A stretch of DNA of 64,000 nt from Enchytraeus crypticus (lineage: Eukaryota > Annelida > Clitellata > Enchytraeida > Enchytraeidae). Under the pieces are notes generated by a model. That model was given only the letters and a program-made list of their open reading frames with translations. It ran no database searches and was not told the DNA's origin. Numbering within the stretch: the stretch's first letter is position 1; each line of letters begins with the position of its first letter. The translations under genes and the position numbers were made by a program. The DNA is taken from contig CAJHZI010000447.1 in the NCBI GenBank assembly GCA_905160935.1, positions 1,192,001-1,256,000 of the forward strand, read 5' to 3'. Shown piece after piece: positions 44,497 to 57,292 of this stretch.

Positions 44497-45050
44497 TTTT
44501 TGCTTTGCCTGTGAAAGACTATTGTCGCGAACAGCCTTACTGCCTGCCCGTCCTCGAGCGGTTGTCTACTCGCTCTCCGGCCGGCAGTGCTTCGAGACGG
44601 CAGCTTTTTCGTCGAATGCTTTACTACGGGTACCGCTTGTCAGGAGGAACCGAGTTGCTGCGTATTCGGATGATACTTCTTTCCCGGTATCATCCGTCTC
44701 GATAGGTCTTTCATGTTCGTTTCCGACTGAGTAGGCCAAGGTCCAACCTCCCTTGCATACTTCGTTATAGGGTTCTCCGGAACCCGGTGCACAGCGTCCG
44801 TGCTGGACCGAGTCGGGAGTAGAAGCGTACTCCACGTCTTCTACGTATTTAGACGATGACGGTTGAGTTTCTTCCATGCTCCCTTGATAGATTCTATCCC
44901 GTGATATTCGTGGTTCTCGGGGCAAAGTGATATGGTGACCCGAATCGGTAGTGGAAGCGTCTGCGTTATCTTGGGCGATCACGGTCTGATTTTCTACCCT
45001 GCTTCCTAGTTTTACAAACTGGTATTGTAGATAATTATATGATTGGTTGT
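44497..45050 (-). other. CpG-rich block with a 170-codon open frame, unknown
   Basis: 44500-45000 stands out by its many CG dinucleotides (tcctcgagcggttgtctact, gacggcagctttttcgtcga) in an AT-rich window. On the minus strand an open frame runs from about 45050 to 44497 without stop. It is hydrophilic (SRVENQTVIAQDN, MEETQPSSSKYVEDVEYAS, HERPIETDDTGKEVSSEY). No ATG lies at its start and no family is recognised. Forward frames overlap it. It could be a gene's first exon, an LTR or part of an unknown element. Confidence 0.3.
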
Positions 45051-45255
45051 TTTAACTGCGACGAACTTTATTCTTCCTTTACCCTATTTAAAACTTCCCT
45101 ATATCCTTTTTTATGGATTCTTCCCTATCTCTTTTCCTATATTGGTCTTTCCGTAGTTTCTACTTTCGCCTTTGCTGAAGGTAGTATAATTGGCCTTCCG
45201 TGTAGTCGATGAGAAATTCGTTGATAGTCAACTCGTAATTCGTAATCCTACTCCC

Positions 45256-45475
45256 GCCTGCAGAGACGAACTCGACCGAGGCGCTTAGCAAATACCTGCA
45301 GAGACACACTCGACCCAGGCGCTTAGCGAATACCCGCAGAGACGAACTCGACTGGGTATCGCCGTGGACTACCAGCCTCCTCGCCTGCAGAGACACACTC
45401 GACCCAGGCGCTTAGCAAATACCCGCAGAGACGGACTCGACCCGAGTATTGCCGTGAACTACCAGCCTCTTACCT
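45256..45475. repeat. Minisatellite of five units (38 and 51 bp)
   Basis: Units start c(c/t)(t/c)gcagagac.(a/c)actcgac. Three end aggcgcttagcaaata (38 bp). Two end with ccgtggactaccagcctc-type sequence (51 bp). Order short, short, long, short, long. CpG-rich like the neighbouring block. Confidence 0.88.
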
Positions 45476-45614
45476 GGGCCTACCCAGGGGGACACCGAAC
45501 TCTCTCGCCTCCAATTAGCCTTCACGGCTTGGGTAACTAGTCAACCTGAGGGGCTACGAGCCTAGACTAACAAGCGAGCTTGAAAGCTTTCGGCTAGACG
45601 AAGACCAGATTTCT

Positions 45615-46870
45615 GCATAATATAAATTGTGAACAAGGTTGTATCAAAAGTTAGTAAATTCGCAGATGATTCGAAAATAGCAAAAATTGTAAATAATAAA
45701 GCAGATGCAGAGGTTCTAAGAGAAGACATATTAAGATTACAAAATTGGTCTAAAAATGGCAGATGGAATTTAATGGCGATAAGTGTAATATAATGCATAT
45801 AGGTAAAAAGAGTTTAAATACAGAATATATTTTAAATAATAAAATACTGAAAAATACTACTTCTGAAAGAGACTTAGGTGTAATAGTGGATAATTCATTA
45901 AAATTTAGTGAGCAATGTAATAAAGCTGCCAATAGTGCAAATGCTGTTATAGGTATAATAAAAAGAACAATGACAAGTAGAAGAAAAGACATTATATTAA
46001 AGTTATATAAGGCATTGGTTAGACCCAAACTTGAATATTGCGTTCAGGCTTGGTGTCCCTATCGTAAGAAAAATATAGAGAAATTAGATAAAGTCCAAGC
46101 TAGAGCCACAAGATTAATTAAGAAATGTAGTAATGTCAATTATGAAAATCGCTTAAAATGTACTGGATTGTTATCTTTAGAAGAGAGAAGGGTTAGAGGC
46201 GATTTAATAGAAGTTTATAAGATGCTTAATGGTTTCAGTAAAGTAAATTATAACAATTTGTTTCAAGTAGCAAATAATAACAGAACTAGAGGACACAAAT
46301 ACAAGTTAATTAAATTTAGAAGTAGGCTTGAGATACGCAAAAATTTTTTCAGTCAGAGAGTTGTTGGTGTTTGGAACGGACTGCCAGAGGAGGTCGTTGA
46401 GGCCGAATCTGTCAATCAATTTAAGAATAGATATGATAAGTATATAAAGTGTTGTAGGGAAGGTGTGAAGTATTAATAGAAAAGTAATAGGCTGAGTTGT
46501 GGGGTTGCCCAGTCCTATTAAAGTGTATAAGTTTTGATAGTTAAGTAAAGTTTATATTGTTTATTAAGCTTTTTTGTATAAAATGGTTATTGTCGCTTGC
46601 TGTAATGTTTGGTATGTGTGGTTTTGAGGATGTGTAGGCCTAGGTATATTGTAATTTGACAATTGTTAGCATATTGAGTAGTATTTGTACCTGTTAGTGT
46701 ACAGGTTAATAGTACAGGTATGCTGGTTTCCTGTATTAGTACTGGTTATTAAGTAAAATGTGTTTAATATGTTATGCTATGCAAGATGTGTAGGCAAGTT
46801 TTTATTTTATTTTGTGTGGGTCTCAAACAAGCAGTTGTGCTTTCTGACCTAGAGTCGTTATGTTATGTTA
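45615..46870 (+). mobile_element. LINE-D (L2-like), 3' third
   Basis: Begins VSKVSKFADDSKIAKIVNN. After one frame change, an open frame of 237 codons (45763-46476) reads MEFNGDKCNIMHIGKKSLN, RDLGVIVDNSLKFSEQC, ALVRPKLEYCVQAWCPYR, KVQARATRLIKKC and RRVRGDLIEVYKMLNGF to its natural stop. The 3' UTR ends aaacaagcagttgtgctttc, gttatgttatgtta. The youngest-looking LINE-D piece here. Confidence 0.9.
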
Positions 46871-47461
46871 AGGCGTGTTCATTACAACTATGATTAATAT
46901 TAATTATATAATCATAATATTCGTTTATTTCTTTCTGACTGACAACAGAAACAACATATCAAATTACACATATAGCACAACAGTCAATTTACAGACGAGA
47001 TGAAATTTAAATTTTGGTCAATATCATGCTGCTTGAAATAGAAAGACCTTAACTATATATGTCAGTTACTAATGAAATCCTATTTATGCTATGATGGCTT
47101 TTTAACTTATTCATGTGTATACTTTTGGTGTCCACTTAATTTTTTCCTTCTTCTGTTACGTAACCTGCAGAATTGTTTTGCAAAGGAAGCTCATACATAA
47201 ATTCAGGTAATTTTTATACTAACTTGTTCAGGACAATATACAGCAGGAATAGGGTCCTGATGAAGCTGTCGGTCCAGTTCCTCCAACAAAGTGCAGACTG
47301 CAGATATATGTAAATCTAGTAATGTTTCGCAGAGTAAAGCTACCATTCTGTTTTCAATAAATTGCTAATATTTAACTCTTAAACACTCTAAAAAAACATA
47401 AATGTGATTATTTATCTTGAAAATAGGATAACATGAAATGTAGTAAACACACATTATAGTT

Positions 47462-47687
47462 AAATGATCAACTACATCAACTATAAACTATAAACTATCA
47501 TCTGTCACTTTAATGCCACATGTTTAAACCGTTAGGCAATTTAGATCATTTTCCGTATAACCAGTACAGTGAATGTCCGAGATTTTAATGTCAGATCAGC
47601 GCGTCTGGGATTCGAACCCACCAGGGTTCAATTCATTCAGGATCTGTCATTTAAAACTTCATGACATTACTCCTACGCTATTAAGAC
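47462..47687 (-). mobile_element. SINE-t1
   Basis: Reverse copy: atgatcaactacatcaacta, ccgtataaccagtacagtga, ctgggattcgaacccaccag, ctcctacgctattaagac. Confidence 0.82.
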
Positions 47688-47699
47688 GTAGGAGTAATG

Positions 47700-48145
47700 T
47701 CATGTTCATCTGTTTGTTCTATTTATTTAGTTTGTTCATATCTTCCTACTCTCAGTTTACTGTCTAACGGCAGAGGCTCGCAAGAGGCTAGGCCTCTTGT
47801 GAAATCAGATCTGGAATTCTCTTCCATCCAATCTTCGGAAATCTTCATTTGAAGCACATTGGCCTTTGCTTTCCTATGAACAGTTCCATAGGCAGTTGAA
47901 GACCTATCTTTTCCATCTCTCTTTTCCATCCAGCGTCCATGAGCAGCGAACTGCGCCTAAACCTCCTTTTCTTTAATTCCCATTACTTTGGACTGATTAT
48001 CTGGATTTTGGAATGTGCACTGTTTTTGGACCTTCTTTATGCTCGCCGGCTTGATTTTGTCTCAAAAGTGCTCGATGTTGTCATTGATGACTGTAGCACT
48101 CTAATTGTTGTTATTATTACTGTTATCATTATTAAGAGTTGAAAC
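47700..48145 (+). mobile_element. LINE 3' end, second copy of 8000-8375
   Basis: catctgtttgttctatttat, ctgtctaacggcagaggctc, atctggaattctcttccatc and agttgaagacctatcttttc correspond to 8000-8375, with an attattactgttatcattat tail. It directly abuts SINE-t1. Confidence 0.75.
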
Positions 48146-48247
48146 AAGAATGCAATTGTTTCCATTGGGAAATCTGCTTTTTGTAGTGATAGCACTGGGT
48201 TCATAGATAAGTTAGGTTGTTTGTTTACAAACACTTAAATTTTTTAA

Positions 48248-48562
48248 TTTTTTATTCCGTATAGTTACACACATGACATACCGCATGTGTTTACAATGTT
48301 TTCCTTTCTTAAGTTTCTGTTTTTTGTAGTTTTCGTTATTTCTTCCATTCCTTTCCATGGTTATTAGTAATCGTTGCCTTTTGTTGGCGCTCCAATAGCA
48401 GCCGGCGCGGATTTAAGAATAATATCCAACACCCTGGGGATTGTTTACTTTCAAAGCTGTCTACACGCGGTCTTCCAAAGTGGTCGCCCACAATTTACTA
48501 ACCGCGTGCAGCATGGCTTTACTTCGTTCAACTGACGCGCAGCTTAACTGAGTGCGCTAAAT
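48248..48562 (-). mobile_element. SINE-5S with the alternative tail
   Basis: On the plus strand: tail gttacacacatgacatac, ttttgtagttttcgttattt; central domain catggttattagtaatcgtt; head tctacacgcggtcttccaaa, gtggtcgcccacaatttact. The tail is unlike that of 5564-5826 but like those of 59161 and 59555. Confidence 0.85.
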
Positions 48563-48997
48563 CCCCCCTCCCCCCCCCCTCTATTCTGCGAAACTCTTAA
48601 TGAATTGCCGTGTTTGATTTGTGGTTTTTAAATGTAAATTGATAGTCATTAATGTGGGCCTTACTCTTAACTTATGATTTCAAAACTATCACTAATGGGC
48701 CTCAGGGATACTTAACTTAGCGATCTACACGTATTATTACAATTTGCAACTTTAATTACTTCGTCGGGTAGAAGTCTGAAATACCGGGACATTTAATATA
48801 ACGTATAAAGCCACATTTATATTCTTTGGAAGCGGAATTTTTAGCTGAATTCAAATGTGAAGTTTCCCATTTGTAGCACTACTACTAAAAAAGTTATGTC
48901 CAAAAAACGAAAAAGTAACTTTATTTTCTCGACAGATTCCCAAAGTGCTAAAAAATTTTTGTAGGGCTGCAAAAATTAACAAATGAAACTTTAACCC

Positions 48998-50370
48998 TTA
49001 AACGGTATCGTAATTTTTCACCTTAATTAGGTAACCTGGGGTGTGTTTGCACCCCAATGGTTTAGTATGTATAAACTCGATCTATTACGGTTTTAAATCA
49101 TACAAATAAAAAGCAATTCCTCTTGTAATAATTTTCTTTACAATTATTATTCTTGGAGAGTTATAATTATTTGTCAATGGGGATATATATGCACGAATAT
49201 TCGCACAATCCACACAAGTATTGAAGATAGCTTAACTTAAATACATGTAGCTTAGTTAGCAAAAGTTAACTTGCGATACCTTAACTAAAATAGTGTCGTG
49301 TTAATTGAATACCGTACTAAGTTTTATAGCTGCTAAATGTCTACTAGAGCTATATGCACTAGTGTATAGGCTTTAAAGTTTCTAGCTGCAACTTGGACAA
49401 ATTATTGTTGAATGTTCTTCATAGCATGATTTCTGACAGGTGATGCAACGCGTGCGCACTTTCTTGTCCCGTTTTCATTGATAAATACGGCACCTGCCCT
49501 GAGTCTTGTGCACGGTAGTAGGATTCACAGGTTTAGTCACATCAAAGCCAAGGAGCTGCAGAGCTAGCTTTGGACCTTTCTGCATAACTTGTGGAACATC
49601 TAATCGCCTCTCTTGTTTCAGAAGAACCAGACTGGCCGCAAGGTCTGACAGGAACTTGTGCCTCTTGGGCCTCTTGCCTTTGTTCCAATCTGGCATTTGT
49701 TCAACCCATGTCACATACGCTGCCACCGCGGCAATGTCCAGAATGTTCATGAACTGACAGAGGCCACCGTCTAGTGCCTCTCTTACACGAGTAAGTATGG
49801 ACCAGGTGGTCGAGATTATCAACACCGGATTTGCTTGCATTAAAATGCAATATTATATCTGGCTTACTGTCGTTCTCTTTCGAAGTATGTTTGTCGTGGT
49901 GCATGGTGCTAAGTAGTACAACAACTTTGTTCATCTTTGGAACATAACTGACTTATGAAAGTTGATCGTGGAATCCAAAGATTGAAGACTTAACTTCGCG
50001 TGAACGTGACTTCTGCATTTGTTCTTGAATTTCTCGCTTGTTTTTTTCTTAACGTTCAAACGATAGTTGTATTGACCAAAAGAAGATCTTGTGCTAGATT
50101 TATTCATGTAAAGAAGTTATCACAAGTAACATTACAACCAGTCATATGCCATGGCTGCGTTAGACGTTTCACAATCTGTTCTCCTTGGTTTTGATCTTGT
50201 GCTGTTTGTGGTTGCCCCCGAGATAAATTCCCCTTTGAGAGGGTAAATTTGTTTGAGAACAGCTTACAAGATTAACATCAGCTCAAATAATATTGTTTCA
50301 CAATAATAAAATACACTGTAGAATATGATTTCCTATGTTAGTTTATTGGGGTGTATTCACACCCCAGGTT
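48998..50370 (-). mobile_element. piggyBac element relic
   Basis: Minus-strand transposase pieces: QPWHMTGCNVTCDNFFT (catalytic Asp block), then NKVVVLLSTMHHD, KSGVDNLDHLVHTYSCKRGT, RRWPLSV, FMNILDIAAVAAYV, and C-terminal RTRCITCQKSCYEEHS. Several stops and frameshifts. Palindromic subterminal sequences ggggtgtgtttgcacccc (49031) and ggggtgtattcacacccc (50348) flank it, and ttaaccctta at 48999 could be the left end at a TTAA site. The right terminus was not found. Confidence 0.82.
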
Positions 50371-50374
50371 ACCA

Positions 50375-52360
50375 AAGTAGGTATACTCTCAGAATAGGCC
50401 ACACCCATCACCCTCTATGGGCGTGGCATTCTAGTCACTTTTGCAGAATATGAGTATAGGGTAACTAAAATAAAGTCAAATAAAATGTCAAGCAAACATA
50501 AACATACATAATAAATAAAATAGAGAAAAAGAGAGAGAGAGAGAGAGAAAGGGCGTGCCATTAGTAAAGATATCTTTGTGATGACATCAACTAAGTCATG
50601 CAACAATACCAAAATATACTTAAATTGGAATTAATCTTTACTTATAATTCTATGACACTCAATCTAAACGTATATAACTATATATTCTTATAATGCATAT
50701 TTACTGCATATCTTAGCAATATTTCCATTGAAACATACATAATTCAAATGTTATAAAATTATCACATGTTCGATTAATATCTCAAACGCATTAGAATTAT
50801 CAAGTCCATAAATCACTTAATGGACCATATTTCGTGAGCAAATTAACATCATAATATTCTACAATGTTTTCTCTAATTAATAGAACATATTACTGTAACG
50901 GTTCTTCAGCCTGTGCATCTGGATAACTTTATAACTTTATTCAGCCATTATGATTCTAGCTTTATAAACAATAAAGTGGAAGAGAACAGGAAACAAGAAT
51001 TCGCTGCCACTAAAAACTTTTTTCTTCTTTTTATAATAAATAAATATCAGATATGGTTACCATATCTAACACACTATTCAAGTATCATATTTATAATGTA
51101 TAAACTAGAAATCAATTACAATTAATTGTCTAATTTTCCAAACGTACAGCAAAAGCAATAAACAAATACAAGGTTGTTTTTGTTCTTTAATGTCCTTCTT
51201 CTTTAACAAAATCAGTCATTTTAAAATGGTTATAACTTTTTCCCTGAGGTCCTAGAAACGAGGGAACTTTCTATATGAGTAGTCCTTAACATCCTCTACA
51301 ACTACACAAAAAATGTAGCTTTACACATTAAATGTCCCAGTACCACCGGAGATAATATCTAAGTGTCTAGATCAATCTGTTTAGCTTCATAATTTGATCT
51401 GTCATTACCTTTCATTTAACTCTTTTTTCAGTAACTTTCACCTTTCACTTTTCTTATCTGGGATTTAATGAACGAATGAACGAATGAATGAATGAATGAA
51501 TATAAAGAGGAACTTTATCACGCCATCAACGTGTTATAAGAGGTACTTACCAAAGATCTTATTACGGCTTGTTAAACCCAAACTGAAGTGTTACTCATTT
51601 CCAGTGTTTGTGCCTACTGAGTTACTTCTACATCTTTATTAATAAAAATACAATTTGATGAGACGTGTCACACAATACCAACAAAACAGTTATATTGTGA
51701 AAGTACTCTCTAATACTTAGCTTCTAAGGACAGTCGAAGAGGAGAAGAGTCGAGGGTCAGAGAACCAATGAGAAACCAGAACTTCACAAGAACCGGAGAA
51801 CCACTCTCTCTGACATACCATCCAGAAGTAAGCAAGGACTGTTCTAAATTACTTTCCACGTAAACTTAGTAGGTATAAATGTCACTGACAGTTTGAACTG
51901 AACTGCGTTAACAAAATTACAGGAGATAACAAGGTTATTATTATCACACTGTTACAATATCATGAATTTAAAAGTTGATCTCATTGCTGAAGTTTTCTCC
52001 ATTCCCTAACTTAATTGTTATGGATTTTGAATAATACGGCATTTGCAAATTTTTACGGAAAGTACGAATCAGTGACGACCAAACTGGTGTTAAAGTCATT
52101 ATTGACCTCCTGAACCAGTATAATTGGATAATTTTAGTTAAGGTAAATGATAATATATTGCCTAGACGTGGGTGGTATAATTTTCCATGGATAACTTTAA
52201 AATGTCGATTTCTTATAAATTTAAATGTGGATAACATTTAGAAAAAATAACCTGTGATATTTTTGAACTCTTACTATAAAAAAATGCAATACCAGCAGTT
52301 TAAAAGTGGCAATACAATCTATTGTATGAATGTCTGAATAGCTCAGGGTATTCAGATTTA
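50375..52360. other. No recognised gene; (GAAT)n at 51465-51502
   Basis: AT-rich spacer with a (GA)n run at 50531-50548 and a gaatgaatgaat microsatellite. No protein-like frames. Confidence 0.45.
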
Positions 52361-52362
52361 AG

Positions 52363-52612
52363 TTCACTCTCTCTCTTAGTGCACCCTCTACTGGCAGGTC
52401 CATGGTATATAACGTCTCGACTCATCTCTATCTACCGTTTTCCTCTTCATGTCCACATACAAGTGGATCTTTAAATCATCTATAACATTCCTTTTGATAT
52501 ACCATTATTCTTAGGGGATTCCGTTTATGACGATGTGGGCCCCTTATGCTCAGCTTCGACTAACATTTACTGGGCAGTGGCGTGATTCCCTGAGAAAACA
52601 ATCCTGTTTACT
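52363..52612 (-). mobile_element. SINE-E1
   Basis: ctctctctcttagtgcaccc, ggcaggtccatggtatataa, cttcatgtccacatacaagt, gataccattattcttaggg-type segment, ccctgagaaaacaatcctgt. Slightly shortened in the head. Confidence 0.82.
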
Positions 52613-53032
52613 CAAATGATACACAATATAGGTAGTACAATAACATTGAAAATGCTAGTAGAAGGGATCTACGAGTAAAGTTATTTCTATGAATATATTA
52701 GATGTCATTTGTCGGGATGCAGGCATGAGCACATTAACCAGTAGTCCTGCTCGCATTTGATTTACAAATTTTGCAAACATTTAACTTCAGCTGTAATTCC
52801 ATGTTTTTCATAATTGCCTATGCATTGAAATTGCTCCCTTTTGTCTTATTGACAGCGTTAGCTAATAAGAATGTTAGAACAGTTTTTTCAACATTTATCA
52901 GAATTAAAGGAATAGCATTTAATATTCAAGACATCAGTTTTAGCAACTTCTAGTGGACAAAACTATATTAAATATTATATTAAAATGACCTAGTGTCTGC
53001 AGCAGAAATCGCCAGAAAATATTTTGAAGATA
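52613..53032. other. No recognised feature
   Basis: AT-rich spacer before the LINE-D 3' end. Confidence 0.45.
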
Positions 53033-56000
53033 ATAACATAACATTACAGAGTTAGGAAGCAATTATATGCTTGTTTACGACTCATCAGGCTCTTAACTTA
53101 AACCAATTAATATTAATCAAATCATACAGACTTCATGTCAACATGTCAAATTTATACATAGCCTATGTATAACACTGAACATGCAATTAGCATGATGCAA
53201 TTAGCATCTAATTTACATGTTCTTATGTTCATCATATTTATTTTTAAAAGCATTCACTGATTCTGCTTCCACAACTTAGCTTGGCAAACTATTCCAAGCA
53301 TTTATAACTCTCTGACTAAAGAAAAATTTCCTTAAATCTAGTCTACTTCTAAATTTACTAAGTTTATAAATATGTCCCCTTGTGTATCTGTTGTTTGATA
53401 AATTAAACCAAATACTATGATTAACTTTGCTGAAGCCTTTGAGTATCTTAACAACTTCTATTAAATCTCCTCTAGTTCTTCTCTCACTTAAAGAGGTTAA
53501 TCCTACGAATTTTAATCTATTCTCATAACTAAGTTTTTGACAGTCAAATACCAGCCTTGTTGCTCTGGCTTGTACCCTTTCTAATTTATCGATATCTTTC
53601 TTAAGATATGGGCACCAAGCCTGAATGCAGTATTCAAGTTTGGTCCGTACAAGAGACTAATATAGCCTTACCACAATATCTTTATTTCTACATGCAATTC
53701 TTCTTTTAGTCATTCTTAATACACAATTAGCACTATTTACAACTTTATTACAATTTTCACTAAATTTAAAAGAGCTATCCACAAAGACTCCTAAATCACT
53801 CTCACTGTTTGTGGATTTTAGTTTTATATTGTTCAATGTATACTCAATTTCTAAATTATTATTCCCTATATGCATAACTCTACATTTCTCAGCATTGAAC
53901 TCCATTAGCCAATCCCTAGACCAGTTCTGTAACATTTTTATATCATACTTTAAAATCTCAGCATCTTCAATGTTGTTTACTATTTTTGCTACTATAGAAT
54001 CATCTGCAAATTTACTAAATTTAGATACGATATCTATGTCAATGTCATTGATGTAAACTAAAAATAATAGAGGTCCTAAAACAGAGCCCTGTGGCACACC
54101 ACTCTTCACTGCTGCTCATTCCGAGAACTCGTCCTCGACACACACCCTTTGTTTTCTATTACTTAACCAATTGCCTATCCACTTTAAAAGTGTGCCCGTT
54201 TTTCCATGTGCTTTCAACTTACTAAGTAATCTTTTATGTGGAACTTTATCAAACGCTTTAGCAAAGTCTAGATATAAGATATCAATGCTATTTCTATTAT
54301 CTACTTCCTTTGTAATATATTCTAAAAAATCTAGCAAATAAGTTAAACAAGAATACCCACTAATAAAACCATGGTGACTATTTCTAATTGATTTATATTC
54401 TTCCAAGAAATTAATTATTTTATCCGTAATAATGCTTTCAAATGTCTTACCGATTATACTTGTTAAGCTTGTAGGCCTATAATTTTCTGCTTTATCCCTA
54501 TTTCCCTTTTTATGTATTGGTACAACATTGGCATTCCTAAAATCTTGAGGAACCACCCCTATTTTCATTGAAGCTTTTAGTAGGTTTAATGGAGCTGGTG
54601 CTAATTCATCTCTTAGCTCCGAAATCAGTTTTCCGTGAATCTCATCTGAAGCTTGACTTTTATTGACATTTAGCGAATTTAATTTATTTACAACATCATC
54701 AATATCAAACTCAATATTATGTAAGGAGCATTCAAAGTTACCTTTGAAGATCCTAGCCGGTACTGTCATATTAGCTAAATCTTCTTCCACAAATACAGAC
54801 GAAAAATATTTATTAAAATAGTTTGCAGTATCTTTATTATCTTCTATAATGTTGTTCTATTCATCTCTTGAAGGACCAATCTTTTTAATAACCTTTTTGT
54901 TAGCATTAGCATAGGCAAAAATACTCTTTGCATCATTCTTTATACTACGAGCTAGCTGTTTTTCAAATTCTAACTTGGCTTTTCTATTTTCTGCAACCGA
55001 TTTATTAAACTTTTTCTTATATTCACAGTACAATGATTCATCATTATTACTATTTTTATAACTGTTCCAAGCATCTTTTTTGGCTTTTCTTTTTCTTCTT
55101 ACCTTTTTAGTAACCCACTTGCATCTATCTCTATTTTTGGCTTTCAGTTTAATAAACTCATCACGAATCATCCTGAGACCTGTGTTAATATTATTCCATA
55201 AGCCCTCTACGTCATCGTTTTTATCATTATCACTTAAAACCATAAATACATTTCTATGCTGTATATTTCTTTTAATTTCTTCATAATTTACTTTAAAATA
55301 ATCAAATTTGTGGACTTTCGTACAGATCCAACTGCACTGAATTACAAAGTTAATGGTTAGATGATCACTTGTTTCAAAAGGTTCACCTATAAGTACATCC
55401 TTAATTATTTCTTCAGAGCACAAAACAAGATCAAGGAAATTTTTGCCTCCAGTAGGCTTATTACAATACTGTTCTAAAAAATTATTATGTATACATTCTA
55501 TAAATAAGTGAGATTCATCTATGTTTTCTCTATTTCCCCAGTCCAATTCAGGATAGTTAAAATCACCCATTACTACAACCTTCTTATAATACAATATATC
55601 AAGCACACTAAACATAGCCTCGTCATTAGTTTTTGAACTATCTGGGGCTTTATACATAACACCAATAATAAGATTAATGTTCTTACACTTGATATTACAG
55701 CAAACACTTTCTTTAAAGTTAGAAACATATAAATCATTAACTTGATATGGGTTCAGTTCATTTTTTATATACAGCAAAACGCCCCCACCTCGTTTTGTGA
55801 CTAAATCATTTCGATCACATCTAAATACACTGTATCCACTAAAATTAATTTCACTGTCACTAATGTCATCAAACAACCATGACTCACTGATTCCCAAAAT
55901 ATCTATATTTTCATCTTAATCAACAACTCTAGTTGAGACATTTTATTTACAATACTTCTGAAATTAAAGTAAACACATTTTAAGCTATTTTTAACATCTA

Positions 56001-56965
56001 AAGGCGACAACAATAGACTCGGCTCCGCAGATCCTAAGTTTTCATCTAATTCCGAGGTGCAAACACTACCACCTCGGCTCCATTTACGTTTTTTATTAAC
56101 TTACCTCTCTTAATTTTCACATCCTTATCCCCCATCTCTCAATTCCTTCAATTTATTTCTTGGTACCTTATCCTCAACTTGTTGCTTCCTAGTTAGATCA
56201 GGCACACAATATATCCTCCTGTATTCCTCACACTCCTTCAGGTTTTTGGACTTTCCCAAAATTTCATGCTTTGTTTCGACATTGCTCAGGCTAATTCTGA
56301 TAGGTCTGACTTTATCTGATTTTTTCCCCATTCTATCTAGGCATACTACTGCCGTTCTTCCTTTTGGTACAACCAGTTTGACCAGAATGTCCTCTATGAC
56401 CTCTTTGTCATTGTGTCCCTCCTCTACTACCATTATCATTAAATTCTTCTTACGCCTTTCAATCTCTACCCTTTCAAGTATGTCCTCACTTCCTCATTGA
56501 TTCCTTATTTGCCATGTCACTACTACTTTCTGCTAGCTTTCCGCTATTCTCCACTAACGTTTTCACTTCTCCTACACATGCTTCCAAATTCTTTACACTT
56601 TGCACTACCTGCTCCAATTGCTTCTTCATCTCTCTTTGATCCTGTTCTATTCTACTCTGCCTTTCCTCCAATACTGACATACCCTTCTGGAGTTTAATTG
56701 CCCTCGTATTGCACCACACACAAAACCAGTGTATGAAATCCTGATTTAGGATATTATAGATTTCCGCACTTATGCTAACCCACGAGATGTGAAACTATGC
56801 TTCGCATAATTCACATTGAACCGCCTTCTCTATTACTGACACTTCCTTACAACAATCTCCACAATCACTTGCCTTCTCATCCCCCAAACTTAGCTTTCTC
56901 TTATCTGCTCCCTTTGAATTTACTGTTTTACTCACTCCCACTTTATTGTTAGTCCTTTTCATACT
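53033..56965 (-). mobile_element. LINE-D (L2-like), near full-length, ORF1 with PHD finger plus ORF2
   Basis: ORF1 from about 56960: MKRTNNKVGVSKTVNSKGAD, then a PHD-type pattern (C-x2-C, QCELCEA, FHISWV, WFCVWC), a coiled coil (RQSRIEQDQREMKKQLEQVV) and KVRPIRISLSNVETKHEIL. It has one stop and a frame change. ORF2 55920-53230: endonuclease (GISESWLFDDISDSEINFSG, VVVMGDFNYPELDWG, SDHLTINFVIQ), RT (VVPIHKKGNRDKAENYRPTS, YLDFAKAFDKVPHKRLL, SGVPQGSVLGPLLFLVYIND, KFADDS) and C-terminus. From 55897 to the end it is one frame interrupted only by a few in-frame stops (near 54857, 54116, 53657). 3' tail taacataacattacagagtt in reverse at 53033. Confidence 0.92.
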
Positions 56966-57292
56966 CATCTCTAATTATTTCTTGCACTACTCGAAAGAGA
57001 CAAATCGAGAAAAATTTCAAACACAAAAAAAAATTTTTTTTACTTAGTTAAGTGCAAAAGAGCCCCGATGCCACCTCTTCTTGAGCCCTCTGGTCTCCCA
57101 GCAATTTAAGGATTTAACTCCTGCCAGTACCTTTGCTCAGAGGCGTACTCGGGATAATTAGTAAAATACAGATTGTGCAAGGGCAACCATGCTATAATAA
57201 TAATAATGCTCCGAAATAGACTATTTGGAAGCCTTGAATGTACTAATAATTCAAAAATTGTGTTTTTATTTTATTTTTATTTTTTTGCAGCA
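56966..57292. other. Possible LINE-D 5' UTR and LTO1 upstream region
   Basis: No protein-like frame. 57000-57145 may be LINE-D leader. The stretch just before 57291 is a long T-rich tract serving as acceptor for the LTO1 exon. Confidence 0.35.

Noticed and set aside
44478..44734. Two overlapping forward frames of 75-81 codons in the CpG-rich block
   Set aside because: Overlapped by a longer minus-strand frame. GC-rich DNA makes stop-free stretches by chance and no family was recognised in any of them.
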